Positions 54,672 to 64,000 of a stretch of DNA of 64,000 bases are shown one piece after another. Under the pieces are notes generated by a model. That model saw only the letters and a list, made by a program, of their open reading frames with translations, had not been told where the DNA came from and made no database searches. The DNA comes from Butyrivibrio sp. INlla14 (GTDB lineage: Bacteria; Bacillota; Clostridia; Lachnospirales; Lachnospiraceae), in NCBI RefSeq assembly GCF_900102515.1, contig NZ_FMVS01000011.1:85980-149979 (forward strand), given 5' to 3'. Both the position numbers and the translations under genes were made by a program. Positions within the stretch are counted from its first letter, which is position 1; each line of letters starts with the position of its first letter.

Positions 54672-55550
54672 TTAGTTTCTTATTCTTGCCCACTCATATG
54701 GGTCCTTGGACAATCCTTTTTTGCTGGAATACTTGGCCAGAGTAGCTTCATCTGTGAAGCCCATCATCTCTTTTACCGCCAAAGTGTCCGCTCCCGTCTC
54801 CAAAAGATGAACTGCAAAGGAGTGCCTTAAGGTATATGAAGTAATGTCCTTATCTATCCCTGCCCTGTCAGCATAGGTTTTAATAAGCTTCCAAAGTCCC
54901 TGTCTGGACATGGGCTCCCCTTTGTAATTTACAAAGACTCTGTCCCTTGAAGCTTCATTGTCACTTATAAGTTCCTGCCTTGCATGCAAAAGATAATCAT
55001 CCAAGGCTTCTCTTGCCTTTTTACCGTAAGGAACAACTCTGTCTTCGCTAAGTCTTATGCAGTTAAGACTCATGTCTATATTACTCAGTTTAAGTTCCAC
55101 TATTTCTGAAGCCTTAAGCCCGGTTGCATACATAATCTCAAGGAGAGCTTTATCTCTTTTTCCCTTGTAATCATCTGAAAAGCTCTGGGACAATAAATTA
55201 TCAACCTCATAGGCGCTTAGTACCCTGGGCTGATTCTTAACAGCTCTAGGAGCTCTAAGCTTTTCTGCAGGATTTTCTGTTATATTGCCATTCTCCAAAA
55301 GATACCTGAAAAAGGCTTTTATAGAAGAATTATGCCTTATGATGGTATTTGATGATAAATGCTCTTCGTTTAAAGAAGCCATGTAGGCAAACAGCCTGTC
55401 CTGAGTCATATCCTCCACAGCTGTAACTCCCCTGTTTTCCATATACTCCAGCATCTTCTGAAGGTCTCTTTTGTAGGAAGCAGTTGTGTTATCAGAGCAC
55501 TTTTTTACAGTATGCAGATAAAAAATAAACTCATCCAAAAGCTGTCTCAT
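54672..55550 (-). CDS. XerD-like tyrosine recombinase with altered catalytic residues
   Basis: A 292-residue protein with the length and two-domain plan of XerC/XerD, which resolve chromosome dimers. Alignment by eye to XerD shows the first catalytic Arg replaced by Lys (ATGLKASEI for ATGLRVSEL). The Lys beta-hairpin is shortened to SEDRVVPYG, the first His of HxLRH is Tyr (SYTLRHSF), and the later His is Phe (MMGFTDE for LLGHSD). Only the second Arg and the nucleophile Tyr (AKYSSKK) remain. The frame is intact. It could bind DNA without normal strand exchange, or use altered chemistry. It follows lysA by 15 bp. Confidence 0.85.
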   Translation of the reverse strand: MRQLLDEFIFYLHTVKKCSDNTTASYKRDLQKMLEYMENRGVTAVEDMTQDRLFAYMASLNEEHLSSNTIIRHNSSIKAFFRYLLENGNITENPAEKLRAPRAVKNQPRVLSAYEVDNLLSQSFSDDYKGKRDKALLEIMYATGLKASEIVELKLSNIDMSLNCIRLSEDRVVPYGKKAREALDDYLLHARQELISDNEASRDRVFVNYKGEPMSRQGLWKLIKTYADRAGIDKDITSYTLRHSFAVHLLETGADTLAVKEMMGFTDEATLAKYSSKKGLSKDPYEWARIRN

Positions 55551-55565
55551 TTTATAATATCCTTA

Positions 55566-56846
55566 TTATCTGTCCATGATATGATCAAGCTTGGCAGAAA
55601 CGCTAAGGCAATCAAAGGTTGCAAAATAATCTCTTGGCTTTTCAGCTCTTCTTATGAGCTGAACACTTCCATCTTCTTTAAGAAGAAGTTCAGCACATTT
55701 AAGCTTTCCATTATAATTATATCCCATTGAGAAGCCATGTGCTCCTGTGTCATGGATAAACAGATAATCTCCCTTGTCTATTTTAGGAAGTTTTCTATCT
55801 ATAGCGAATTTATCGTTATTCTCGCAAAGAGAACCCGTAATGTCGTAGGTGCAAATGGCCTCATCATTTTCTTTTCCAAGAACAGTAATATGATGATATG
55901 CTCCGTACATAGCTGGTCTCATAAGATTAACTGCGCAAGCATCTACGCCTATGTATTCCTTGTAGATGTGTTTCTCATGGATAGCCTTGGTCACAAGAGC
56001 TCCGTATGGCCCCATCATAAATCTTCCCATTTCTGTAAAGATAGAAAGATCTCCCATTCCAGCAGGAACAAGTATTTTTTCAAACTGCTCCCTTACTCCA
56101 TCTCCAATAGCCTTGATATCGTTGGGCTCCTGATCAGGAAGATAAGGGATTCCTACTCCGCCAGAGAGGTTTATAAAGCATACCTTACAGCCTGTTTCCT
56201 TCTGAAGTTCTACAGCAAGCTCAAAAAGCTGCCCAGCAAGCTGAGGATAATATTCGTTCGTAACTGTATTGCTTGCAAGAAAAGCATGGATACCGAACTT
56301 TTTTGCCCCCTTTGATTTAAGAATCTTGAAAGCTTCAAAAAGCTGGTCTTTAGTCATACCATATTTGGAATCTCCTGGATTATCCATGATTCCATTACTC
56401 AATGTAAATACTCCTCCTGGATTATATCTACATGAAATGGTCTCAGGAATCTTGCCAATTGTCTTCTCAAGAAAATCTATATGAGTGAAATCATCAAGAT
56501 TAATAATTGCTCCAAGCTTGTCTGCGTACACAAATTCCTGAGGGGGAGTATCATTTGAAGAAAACATGATATCCGTGCCCTTTGCTCCTACTGCCTCACT
56601 GAGCATTAACTCTGTCTCTGAGGAGCAGTCAAATCCGCAGCCCTGCTTCATTAAAATATCCATAAGCACTGGATTTGGTGTCGCCTTAACAGCAAAGTAC
56701 TCTTTAAAACCCTTATTCCATGAAAATGCATCATATACAGCCTTGGCATTCTCAACTATGCCCTTTTCATCATAAATGTAGAAAGGTGTAGGGAAGCTCT
56801 TAACTATACTTTCCACCTGTTCTTTTGTAACGAAAGCTTTCTTCAT
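55566..56846 (-). CDS. Diaminopimelate decarboxylase family protein
   Basis: A 426-residue PLP enzyme (fold III) that likely makes L-lysine from meso-diaminopimelate. The PLP lysine is in EYFAVKATPNP (near 53); GFDCSSETEL, LSGGVGIPY and the C-terminal CENNDKFAID and HDTGAHGFSMGYNYNG fit the family. The alternatives in this family are carboxynorspermidine or ornithine decarboxylases; the CxxND loop favours DapDC. AGGAG lies upstream. It is followed closely by the XerD-like gene. Confidence 0.85.
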   Translation of the reverse strand: MKKAFVTKEQVESIVKSFPTPFYIYDEKGIVENAKAVYDAFSWNKGFKEYFAVKATPNPVLMDILMKQGCGFDCSSETELMLSEAVGAKGTDIMFSSNDTPPQEFVYADKLGAIINLDDFTHIDFLEKTIGKIPETISCRYNPGGVFTLSNGIMDNPGDSKYGMTKDQLFEAFKILKSKGAKKFGIHAFLASNTVTNEYYPQLAGQLFELAVELQKETGCKVCFINLSGGVGIPYLPDQEPNDIKAIGDGVREQFEKILVPAGMGDLSIFTEMGRFMMGPYGALVTKAIHEKHIYKEYIGVDACAVNLMRPAMYGAYHHITVLGKENDEAICTYDITGSLCENNDKFAIDRKLPKIDKGDYLFIHDTGAHGFSMGYNYNGKLKCAELLLKEDGSVQLIRRAEKPRDYFATFDCLSVSAKLDHIMDR

Positions 56847-56962
56847 AATATATTTCTCCTGCAGTGTATATAGATTTTAAACAATTTAATATACACTTTA
56901 ACATAGTAACGTGCAACAATGCAAGTACAAATATATGTTAATAAACCTAACAAAAAAGCGGT

Positions 56963-57640
56963 TTATATTTTTTCTATCTGCCAGTCAATTGGAGCAATTC
57001 CGTTCTTTTGAAGAAACTCATTGCACTGACTAAAATGCTTGCAACCAAAAAATCCCCTATATGCCGATAATGGGCTAGGATGTGGTGCCTCAAGGATAAG
57101 ATGCTTGGGGTTATTAAGCATACTCTTTTTCATCTGAGCAGGTTTCCCCCAGAGCATATATACAATTGGTCTATCCTGCTCATTTACAGCTCTTATTATG
57201 GCATCTGTGAAATTCTCCCAGCCTTTTCCTTTATGAGAATTGGCCTGATGCGCTCTGACAGTCAAAACTGTGTTAAGCAGTAGAACTCCCTGATCTGCCC
57301 ACTTTTTAAGATAACCGTTGTTTGGCACGAAACACCCAAGGTCGTCATTAAGTTCTTTATAAATATTCTGAAGTGAAGGAGGTGTATCTGCCTTACCAGG
57401 AAGAACAGAAAAAGAAAGGCCATGAGCCTGTCCTGGCTCGTGATACGGATCCTGCCCCAAAATAAGTACCTTCACGTCTTTTAAAGGGGTTAGGTGTAGT
57501 GCATTAAATATATCGTCAGATGGAGGATACACTACATGAGTACTGTACTCTCTTTTAACAAATTCAAATAAGTTTTTGTAATATTCCTTGTGAAACTCCT
57601 CATTAAGGGCTGGAAGCCAGTCCCCAGAAACCATTGCCAT
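56963..57640 (-). CDS. ung: Uracil-DNA glycosylase
   Basis: A 225-residue family 1 enzyme that removes uracil from DNA. The catalytic Asp is in GQDPYHEPGQAHGLSF (near 64) and the C-terminal HPSPLSAYRGFFGCKHFS loop carries the active His and Leu intercalating residue. The length is typical. GGTGG precedes the ATG. It is cotranscribed possibly after hisHF, with an 81-bp gap. Confidence 0.95.
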   Translation of the reverse strand: MAMVSGDWLPALNEEFHKEYYKNLFEFVKREYSTHVVYPPSDDIFNALHLTPLKDVKVLILGQDPYHEPGQAHGLSFSVLPGKADTPPSLQNIYKELNDDLGCFVPNNGYLKKWADQGVLLLNTVLTVRAHQANSHKGKGWENFTDAIIRAVNEQDRPIVYMLWGKPAQMKKSMLNNPKHLILEAPHPSPLSAYRGFFGCKHFSQCNEFLQKNGIAPIDWQIEKI

Positions 57641-57721
57641 GTCTTTATGCCACCTTTATAAATTATTGCAGGTTATTTCCGCTTTAGCCTGCTAAAAGAT
57701 ATAGTTAATCCTAATCATAGA

Positions 57722-58483
57722 TTAAAGCCTGATAGAAAGGCCTTTGTCCTTTAGATATTTCTTTAGATCACAAATTTCAAGTTCTTTAAAATGGAAAAGA
57801 GATGCTGCTAGAGCTGCATCAGCTCCGCCTTCTGTCAAAGCATCATAAAAATGTTCCATATTCCCTGCGCCTCCTGAAGCTATTACAGGAACGCCAACTG
57901 CATCTGAAACCTTCCTTGTAAGTTCAAGGTCGTACCCTTTCTTGGTACCATCACAGTCCATGCTGGTTAAAAGAATTTCTCCAGCACCCAGAGAAACAGC
58001 CTTTTTAGCCCACTCAATGGCGTCAATTCCCATATCGATCCTGCCACCATGCTTGTAGATATTCCATCCGCTGCCATCTTCTCTTTTCTTGGCATCCATA
58101 GCAAGAACAACGCACTGGCTTCCAAACTTATCAGCAGCCTCAGCTATAAGCTCAGGTCTGTCAATTGCTGCAGAATTCATGGCAACTTTATCAGCACCCT
58201 CTCTGAGAATTGCCCTGACATCATCTACAGTTCTGATGCCGCCCCCCACTGTAAAGGGGATAAATACCTTTTTAGCCACTTCTCGGACCATATCCGCTAC
58301 TGTAGCTCTTCTCTCGTTGGATGCTGTAATATCCAAAAAAACAAGTTCATCAGCGCCTGCTTTAGAATAGGCTTCTCCTACCATAACTGGATCTCCGGCA
58401 TCTACCAGATCTACAAATTTAACTCCCTTTACTACTCTTCCATTATTTACATCAAGACAGGGTATTATGCGCTTTGTTAACAT
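57722..58483 (-). CDS. hisF: Imidazole glycerol phosphate synthase cyclase subunit
   Basis: A 253-residue TIM barrel that with HisH converts PRFAR and ammonia to imidazole glycerol phosphate and AICAR in histidine synthesis. It has the start [18 protein letters not shown] (catalytic Asp), [13 protein letters not shown] (second Asp) and the phosphate-binding [14 protein letters not shown] precedes the ATG. It lies 16 bp after hisH, so they are cotranscribed; the other his genes are elsewhere. Confidence 0.97.
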   Translation of the reverse strand: MLTKRIIPCLDVNNGRVVKGVKFVDLVDAGDPVMVGEAYSKAGADELVFLDITASNERRATVADMVREVAKKVFIPFTVGGGIRTVDDVRAILREGADKVAMNSAAIDRPELIAEAADKFGSQCVVLAMDAKKREDGSGWNIYKHGGRIDMGIDAIEWAKKAVSLGAGEILLTSMDCDGTKKGYDLELTRKVSDAVGVPVIASGGAGNMEHFYDALTEGGADAALAASLFHFKELEICDLKKYLKDKGLSIRL

Positions 58484-58499
58484 TTATTTGCCTCCATTC

Positions 58500-59117
58500 T
58501 CATATATTCAGGAAGTTTTTTAGTATCTGCATTCCAACTTCTGCACTTTTCTCAGGATGGAACTGACAGGCAAACACATTTCCGGACTCTACAGAAGCTT
58601 CAATAGTAGTCGAATACTCACATGTAGCTGTCACAATACTCTTATCCTCTGCATCAAGATAATAAGAATGAACAAAATAAACGTAAGACCCCTCATCAAT
58701 ACCTTTAAATAATTTGCCTTCTCTTGGAAACTTAAGGCTATTCCAGCCAATCTGAGGAATTTTGTAACTATTTCCATCAGCGTCCCTATCAGGGATACTT
58801 ACTATTTTCCCACGTAAAATGCCCAGGCCACAAGCTCCTACTGATTCTTCACTTGAATCAAATAAAAGCTGTTGGCCCAGGCATATTCCCATAAATGGAA
58901 TCTTCTCATCCACAACCTGCTTAATCGTGGATCTAAGTCCATACTCATCTATTTTCCTAATAGCGTCACCAAAAGAACCAACGCCAGGCAGTACCACGTG
59001 GTCAGCTCTAAGGATTTCCCTGTTGTCTCTAGTAAGGATTGTCTCAGCCCCAAGATAATCAAAGGCTTTTTCTACACTCCTTATGTTTCCAGCATCGTAA
59101 TCAATAATAGCAACCAT
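58500..59117 (-). CDS. hisH: Imidazole glycerol phosphate synthase glutaminase subunit
   Basis: A 205-residue class I glutamine amidotransferase that feeds ammonia to HisF. The nucleophile Cys is in GICLGQQLL (near 83) and the catalytic His-Glu in CQFHPEKS near the end. The ATG at 59117 has GGGAGG upstream; the longer frame adds six residues with no support. It follows the large acidic protein gene by 36 bp. Confidence 0.96.
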   Translation of the reverse strand: MVAIIDYDAGNIRSVEKAFDYLGAETILTRDNREILRADHVVLPGVGSFGDAIRKIDEYGLRSTIKQVVDEKIPFMGICLGQQLLFDSSEESVGACGLGILRGKIVSIPDRDADGNSYKIPQIGWNSLKFPREGKLFKGIDEGSYVYFVHSYYLDAEDKSIVTATCEYSTTIEASVESGNVFACQFHPEKSAEVGMQILKNFLNI

Positions 59118-59153
59118 ATAGCTTGTGCCTCCCAAGATAGATATCGATGCCTT

Positions 59154-61643
59154 CTATAGAGTTCCTACAATTTCCATTAGTCTTATGGTGTAGTCTCTTT
59201 CCTTTTTTATGGAATTTATATCTGAAATATCTGTTTCAGACAATCCATATTTTTCCAAAAGCAACGATTCTATATTAGAATACACGCCCTGTACTTCAAA
59301 TTCAACATTGAATTTGGTAGCTTCTTCTAACAGATCCTCCTTATTTCTCATTCCCATAAGAAGCATGTCAAGTGCTTCTTCTTTCATGTTCATAGCCACA
59401 TAGTTCTCATATCCTGAAAGATACCGCTGTGCCCATGCTAGAACTCTTGATTGCTCATAAATAATTGACTGATCTTCTGTTAGTTCTTTTCCATAAAGCA
59501 TTTTATATGCAGTAGTATATTCCCTGTGGGTATAAGCACTTGAAGCTTTATTATTTGCTATTCTCTCTGGAAGTACTAAAACCGGAATCATGAAGAAAAT
59601 ACCTATGCTAGCCGCAAAGATGCCTGAAATAGCAATTTTCTTTGGAGACATAACCTTCTCAGGAGCTTCTGGATCCTTTGGAGGTTTAGACTTTTTCTCC
59701 TTCTTAGGTTTTGGCGGCTTTTCTTTCTTAGGTTTAGGCTCTTTTTTAGGTTTTTCCTTTTTAGGCTTTTTCTCTTTCTTTTTCTTTTCTTTCTTGGGTT
59801 TTTCTTCCCCTGCAAGTTCTTCAAGTACTGTAGCATTTTCATCTGTCAGACTTGCAAGCCCCTCATTTTCCTCTTCAGTTAAGGTTTTGAACAGTTTTGC
59901 AAAAAATCCTGCCAAACCCTTCTTTTCCTTTTTCTCCTTCTTGCCTTTACCGCCTTTATCATCTTCCGAATCTTCTTCCTTACTTACGCCTTTCTCAGGT
60001 ATAGAAGCAAGATCATCAAGTGATGGTTCCTCTGCGCCATCATCAAAACCTTCTTCTGTAAGGGCTTCGAGAATTTCTTCCTTAGGAATTTCTTCATCCT
60101 GAGCAACGCCAGCCTCTTCATCCTGCTTGGCAGTACTCTCCAGATCCTCGATTTCATCACTTGCAAGGCTGTTCATGAGGGCGTCTAGATCAGGCATAGA
60201 GACATCTTCTCCCTCTGCCCCCTGATCAGCACCTTCATTTGATGAATCAGCTAGTTCAGCAACTTCTCCCTCTGTAGAAGAGGCGGAATCTGCATCTTCT
60301 CCTAAAAGATCGTCAAGGCTTGCTTCCAGATTTCCAAGATCAAACTCATCCTCAGAACTTTCTGAGCTTTCCAGACTATCTGCATCTTGCGTAGTTTCTT
60401 TTCCATCAGATGAATCCTCACTAGAAGTTTCATCTGTAGTTTCTAAAGATATTTCGTCTGAAGATGTTTCCTCTGGCAATTCTACTTCAGATGCTCCATC
60501 TTCTGATGGCATCTCATCTGTTAAACTTTCCTCTAATGATTCGATTTCGGAAGCAGGCTCATCTGCTGTGCCATCCTCGGAAGTTGTTTCCTCAAGCACA
60601 TCGTCCATCATCTGTTCCATATCTTCTAATGAAACTTCATCACTTGTGCTTTCTTCTGAGCTATCAGAAGGACCATCTTCATCTTGTTTTTCTTCCAAAG
60701 AAGAGTCAGAAGTATCTGCTGCGCCCAAAGATGGATCTTCTGTCAGTGAGTCCAAGTCTGCCATATCCTTCATGAGATCATCAAGATTCTCGATTTCACC
60801 TTCTGAAGTTTCTTGATGTGCAGTAGCTTCATCCTGTGCCGGCTCTACTATTGGCTCATCTATCTGATCAAGAACCTGCTCTTCAGTTCCTATAGCATCA
60901 ATTGATTTCTCAATATCCTCGAGGGATAAATTATCAAGGCTATCAGAATCACCCTCTGATAAATCCTGAATATTGTCAAGTACATCACTTAAACTATCGC
61001 CCTGGGCCTCATCTGCAGCTGCAGATAAATCGTCTCCAGGCATGTCATCTAATAAACCTGTTAGTATTTCCTCTGGTGTTTCGTCTGCATCAGATGTATT
61101 ACTACTCTCCATAGCAATTGCATTATCCTCTGGAAGTATAACCTCCGGAGCCATTTCTGAAAGAGCATCATCTTCTTCACTAATATCTACGATGGGAGTA
61201 TTCTCATCAGGATTTGCTGATGTGTCGTCAAATTTTCCGCTCTGTATTTCTGCTTCCATTCTCTCAGCATCTGCAATAGCTTCATCTAAAGCTATTTCCT
61301 CCGGATCCCTTGTATCCAGAGTAGATACATCTTTTCCAACTGTAAAATTCGGAATGCCATCATCTGTTGGAGACTCAATATTATCTAATAAGTCTGCCAT
61401 TTTTTCGTCGATTATTTCATCACTATCAAGCTTGTTTAGTAAATCTCCAATTTCAGCTAAATCTTCATTTCCATTGGAATTACTTACAAGCTCGCCAAGA
61501 TCCCCTGATCCTGTTTCAGAAGCAAGGGAATTTCCTTCGCCCTTAGCTTTTGATGACATTCTGCTAAGAGCAGATCCAGGGTTCTTATTTGATTGTGCGG
61601 AATTTAGAAGACTGTCGAGATATCTCTCATCGTCAGAGCTCAT
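59154..61643 (-). CDS. Large acidic, lysine-tailed membrane protein of unknown function
   Basis: An 829-residue protein in four zones. Residues ~1-560 are very acidic and low in complexity (Asp/Glu/Ser, repeats of EETSSDE type, many LDDL-like motifs); ~560-680 is Lys/Pro-rich (PKKEKP repeats); one TM helix lies at about 690-710; the last ~120 residues outside are helical and TPR-like (AYTHREYTTAYKMLYGKELTEDQ). I do not recognise a family. The charge switch suggests a cytosolic scaffold tethered to the membrane. Its ATG overlaps the SIR2-like stop by 4 bp. It lies with CheV, so a link to chemotaxis or polar organisation is possible. Confidence 0.7.
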   Translation of the reverse strand: MSSDDERYLDSLLNSAQSNKNPGSALSRMSSKAKGEGNSLASETGSGDLGELVSNSNGNEDLAEIGDLLNKLDSDEIIDEKMADLLDNIESPTDDGIPNFTVGKDVSTLDTRDPEEIALDEAIADAERMEAEIQSGKFDDTSANPDENTPIVDISEEDDALSEMAPEVILPEDNAIAMESSNTSDADETPEEILTGLLDDMPGDDLSAAADEAQGDSLSDVLDNIQDLSEGDSDSLDNLSLEDIEKSIDAIGTEEQVLDQIDEPIVEPAQDEATAHQETSEGEIENLDDLMKDMADLDSLTEDPSLGAADTSDSSLEEKQDEDGPSDSSEESTSDEVSLEDMEQMMDDVLEETTSEDGTADEPASEIESLEESLTDEMPSEDGASEVELPEETSSDEISLETTDETSSEDSSDGKETTQDADSLESSESSEDEFDLGNLEASLDDLLGEDADSASSTEGEVAELADSSNEGADQGAEGEDVSMPDLDALMNSLASDEIEDLESTAKQDEEAGVAQDEEIPKEEILEALTEEGFDDGAEEPSLDDLASIPEKGVSKEEDSEDDKGGKGKKEKKEKKGLAGFFAKLFKTLTEEENEGLASLTDENATVLEELAGEEKPKKEKKKKEKKPKKEKPKKEPKPKKEKPPKPKKEKKSKPPKDPEAPEKVMSPKKIAISGIFAASIGIFFMIPVLVLPERIANNKASSAYTHREYTTAYKMLYGKELTEDQSIIYEQSRVLAWAQRYLSGYENYVAMNMKEEALDMLLMGMRNKEDLLEEATKFNVEFEVQGVYSNIESLLLEKYGLSETDISDINSIKKERDYTIRLMEIVGTL

Positions 61644-62458
61644 AGTCCTTTACTCTCCTGCAGGCAATAATCAACTGAATTCATTGGAATAGAATCTGTC
61701 TTACCTTCAATCTCCGGAGTATGATGATATAGTTTTTCATGTACTCTTATCAGATGAGCCTTTTTATTGATAAAAGTTATTTTTTCAAATGGCCATCTAA
61801 CAACTGTAGGATACTCAAGACCAACTCCCAACTCCAAAATCAGCAAATTGGAATTAAGGGTTCTTGAAAGGTAAGTCATATACTCGTTCCATTTATTAAT
61901 ATATGCACTTTCATTATATACTATTTTACTATATTCCGTTCTCTTTTGGTTAAGATATAGTTCTTTTCCTTTGTAAAAAGGTCTGGAAAAAGAGCTATCC
62001 TCTCCAATATTTCCATCTAAATCTGTTATGATTCCATGAATTCTCTCAACAAGTTCCATAAAATCAGGTACAGACTGCGCACTGATAAGTTCATCCTTAT
62101 CGCTTGAAGTCTGAAGGTACATCAGATTTCCGCAAGGATAGACGCACTTTTCCGGGTCAAAACCATAAAGAAGAGCATCCTGAAAAACAATGTCACTAAC
62201 AAGGAAATATTTTTTATCTCCAAGCATCTTGCAAAGTCCCCTGTAGGCGTCTTCTATTTTCTTATTTGAATTATAATATGCGTATTCATATTCTACGATT
62301 GGTAGAAGCCATTGATTACCCTCATCCTTACAATACTCTAAAATCTGACAATATCTTCTGTCCGATTTTATCCCCTTTTTAACCCAGTTCCATTCGCTGC
62401 CAATTCCAATTATACATAGATCAGAGGCTTTGATCCTCTCCAATAGGCTTTGTTCCAT
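61640..62458 (-). CDS. SIR2-like protein (divergent)
   Basis: A 272-residue protein with weak similarity to the SIR2/sirtuin Rossmann fold. The N-terminal phosphate loop appears as IIGIGSEWNW in place of GAG(I/L)S, and the C-terminal LELGVGLEYPTVVRWPFEKI then AHLIRVHEK matches the late SIR2-like block (ELGVG...IR.PFE). The catalytic His of deacetylases is not evident, so it may bind or cleave NAD differently. The ATG at 62458 is likely, with GGAG upstream; an earlier TTG is possible. It is coupled to the large acidic protein, and follows CheV by 111 bp. Confidence 0.65.
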   Translation of the reverse strand: MEQSLLERIKASDLCIIGIGSEWNWVKKGIKSDRRYCQILEYCKDEGNQWLLPIVEYEYAYYNSNKKIEDAYRGLCKMLGDKKYFLVSDIVFQDALLYGFDPEKCVYPCGNLMYLQTSSDKDELISAQSVPDFMELVERIHGIITDLDGNIGEDSSFSRPFYKGKELYLNQKRTEYSKIVYNESAYINKWNEYMTYLSRTLNSNLLILELGVGLEYPTVVRWPFEKITFINKKAHLIRVHEKLYHHTPEIEGKTDSIPMNSVDYCLQESKGL

Positions 62459-62569
62459 ATAGCACAATACTCCATTCGTTCATTAAAAATAAAAATAACT
62501 CCCTTCATTGAAACAGTTAGACACATTTATGTAAACTGAGTCAACAAAGGGAGCGAACGTCAATCAGTA

Positions 62570-63469
62570 TTAGCCGCCGGCATTAACAAGTTCATCAATT
62601 ACAGCAACGAGATTTCCGATTTCAGGTTTGGAAAGCTGTCTATCAGCGCCTAAGGATTCACCTTTTCTCCTCATTTCCTCGTTTACAAGAGAAGAGAAAA
62701 TAATAAGCGGAATGTCCTTGGTAGCATCATCACTCTTAACGAGTTTTGTCAATCTATGGCCATCCATAATAGGCATCTCAATATCCGTTATAATACACTT
62801 GATCTTATCAAGCTCGTTTCTATCTCTGCAAGCCTTAATGTAATCGTATGCAAGCTTACCATTTTCAAAGTGTCTTACATTATTATATCCCGCCTTGTTA
62901 AGAGAATCTACTATAAGCTTATTAAGAAGCTGTGAGTCCTCTGCAAGAACAATAGGTACCTCGTTTCTAGGTCTTGATCCAATATCTCCAAGAGCATCCA
63001 TATTAAGACCAGTGTTAGGATTGATATCAGACACAATCTTCTCAAAGTCAAGAATAATTATAAGCTGATTCTCAAACTTAATGATACCAGTTGAGATACT
63101 CTCTTCAGCTTTTGAAATAGTCGCATTAGGTTTAATGATATCAGCCCATGAAACTCTATGAATTCCTACAACTGAATCAACATGAAAAGCTATGTCCAGC
63201 TTATTAAAGTTTGTAATAATGAAAAGCCCACCCGCTTTTGAAGCTCCACGCTGAAGGCAATTTCTAAGATCAATTGCTGTTATCATAGTATCACGAGGCA
63301 TAAAAATACCTTCAATACTAGGATGTGCATTTGGTACAGGAGTAACTTCCTGATACACAATAATCTCTTTAATCTTAGCTACATTGATACCATAGCAATG
63401 GTCATCAATTCTAAATTCAAGGACTTCTAATTCATTGTTACCACTTTCAAGCAGGATCTTTGATTCCAT
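62570..63469 (-). CDS. cheV: Chemotaxis coupling protein CheV (CheW-REC)
   Basis: A 299-residue adaptor linking receptors and CheA kinase, tuned by phosphorylation. The N-terminal CheW domain (~10-160) has LEFRIDDHCYGINVAKIKEII; the C-terminal receiver (~170-295) has the acidic pair in LAEDSQ, the phosphorylated Asp in ITDIEMPIMDG, and the Lys in LSKPE. The length is typical. GAGGTGAGAG precedes the ATG. A possible extended -10 (TGCTATACT on the minus strand at 63562-63570) lies ~95 bp upstream. No other che genes are in the window. Confidence 0.93.
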   Translation of the reverse strand: MESKILLESGNNELEVLEFRIDDHCYGINVAKIKEIIVYQEVTPVPNAHPSIEGIFMPRDTMITAIDLRNCLQRGASKAGGLFIITNFNKLDIAFHVDSVVGIHRVSWADIIKPNATISKAEESISTGIIKFENQLIIILDFEKIVSDINPNTGLNMDALGDIGSRPRNEVPIVLAEDSQLLNKLIVDSLNKAGYNNVRHFENGKLAYDYIKACRDRNELDKIKCIITDIEMPIMDGHRLTKLVKSDDATKDIPLIIFSSLVNEEMRRKGESLGADRQLSKPEIGNLVAVIDELVNAGG

Positions 63470-63594
63470 TCTCTCACCTCGTTAAATGAAATAAAAAAAA
63501 GGATGTTAACTTACAAAAACTAACATAAAACCGATTGAAAATTAATTGAATATCCTCATTTAGTATAGCATAGATTAAATAAAATAAATACAAA

Positions 63595-63627
63595 AAATCA
63601 AAAAAGACGGCCATTTGACCGTCTTTT
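63595..63627 (-). terminator. Terminator of the rRNA operon
   Basis: A 9-bp stem (63602-63610/63619-63627, AAAAGACGG/CCGTCTTTT) is followed by a long T-run on the minus strand. It ends the rRNA transcript about 110 bp after the 23S gene, with no 5S gene between. Confidence 0.8.
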
Positions 63628-63734
63628 AAGAATTCATTTATATCAATTTTATATTTTTCTTTTTTCGTTTAAATTTGTACCTTCAAAACCGAACACTGAT
63701 AATCTAAATCCTTCTTCAATCGTTCCTAACCTTC

Positions 63735-64000
<266 letters not shown>

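Noticed and set aside
59590..60102. 170-codon Ser/Phe-rich frame opposite the large acidic protein
   Set aside because: Shadow of the Lys- and Glu-rich codons on the other strand; low complexity with no start signal.
60973..61692. 239-codon Ser-rich frame opposite the acidic protein
   Set aside because: Antisense image of the Asp/Glu/Ser repeat region; not an independent gene.

Overview
The window looks like a chromosomal segment of a low-GC, Gram-positive anaerobe of the Lachnospiraceae, most likely Butyrivibrio or a close relative. This is inferred from AT-rich intergenic DNA, strong AGGAGG-type ribosome binding sites, a FabK-type fatty-acid synthesis operon with its own acetyl-CoA carboxylase genes, a LacI-GGDEF fusion, a hexuronate (pectin sugar) gene and a CheV protein. 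Almost all genes lie on the minus strand, ending with the 3' part of a 23S rRNA gene that enters from the right edge. No tRNA genes, phage, insertion sequences or CRISPR arrays were seen.

Layout. 1-3.9 kb: the end of a membrane TPR protein, an RpiB-like isomerase, a HAD phosphatase and a voltage-gated-type K+ channel. 3.9-10 kb: a DEAD-box helicase with a basic repeat tail, then the housekeeping operon yicC-gmk-rpoZ-rimO-pgsA. 10.2-18.3 kb: an oligopeptide ABC transporter (oppABCDF) in which several subunits carry unusual extra segments. 18.9-20.4 kb: tagaturonate reductase under two cre/LacI-type operators. 20.5-30.2 kb: the acpP-fabK-fabD-fabG-fabF-accB-fabZ-accC-accD-accA operon ending in an acyl-CoA synthetase. 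It is read away from a divergent MerR regulator, and its promoter has a 19-bp spacer holding a G5/C5 palindrome. 31.2-34.6 kb: an alpha/beta hydrolase, a large imperfect inverted repeat and an RqcH/NFACT gene. 34.8-46.1 kb: MATE exporter, LacI-GGDEF protein, M42 peptidase, lipoprotein, lipid II/polysaccharide flippase-like protein, glycogen synthase, TrpS and an isolated CbiD-like gene. 46.3-51.4 kb: a pair of related putative small RNAs flanking a small hypothetical gene, then two cysteine peptidases and a zinc-ribbon membrane protein. 51.5-59.1 kb: an HTH-DNA methyltransferase fusion, DAHP synthase, an XerD-like protein with altered catalytic residues, diaminopimelate decarboxylase, uracil-DNA glycosylase and HisFH. 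59.2-63.5 kb: a long acidic/lysine-rich membrane protein, a SIR2-like protein and CheV, followed by the rRNA operon end without a 5S gene.

Two noncoding systems stand out. First, two ~130-nt elements (46347-46474 and 47024-47158, plus strand) share an identical 28-nt core and the same hairpin plan. Their stems differ in sequence but keep pairing, and C-rich anti-Shine-Dalgarno motifs sit in the loop and single-stranded parts; each ends in an intrinsic terminator. This is the architecture of a multicopy C-rich regulatory sRNA family. Second, the 790-bp gap at 32028-32816 is a ~670-bp imperfect inverted repeat. At mirror positions its arms carry 6-bp hairpins with different sequences but intact pairing, which suggests a conserved structured element rather than random DNA.
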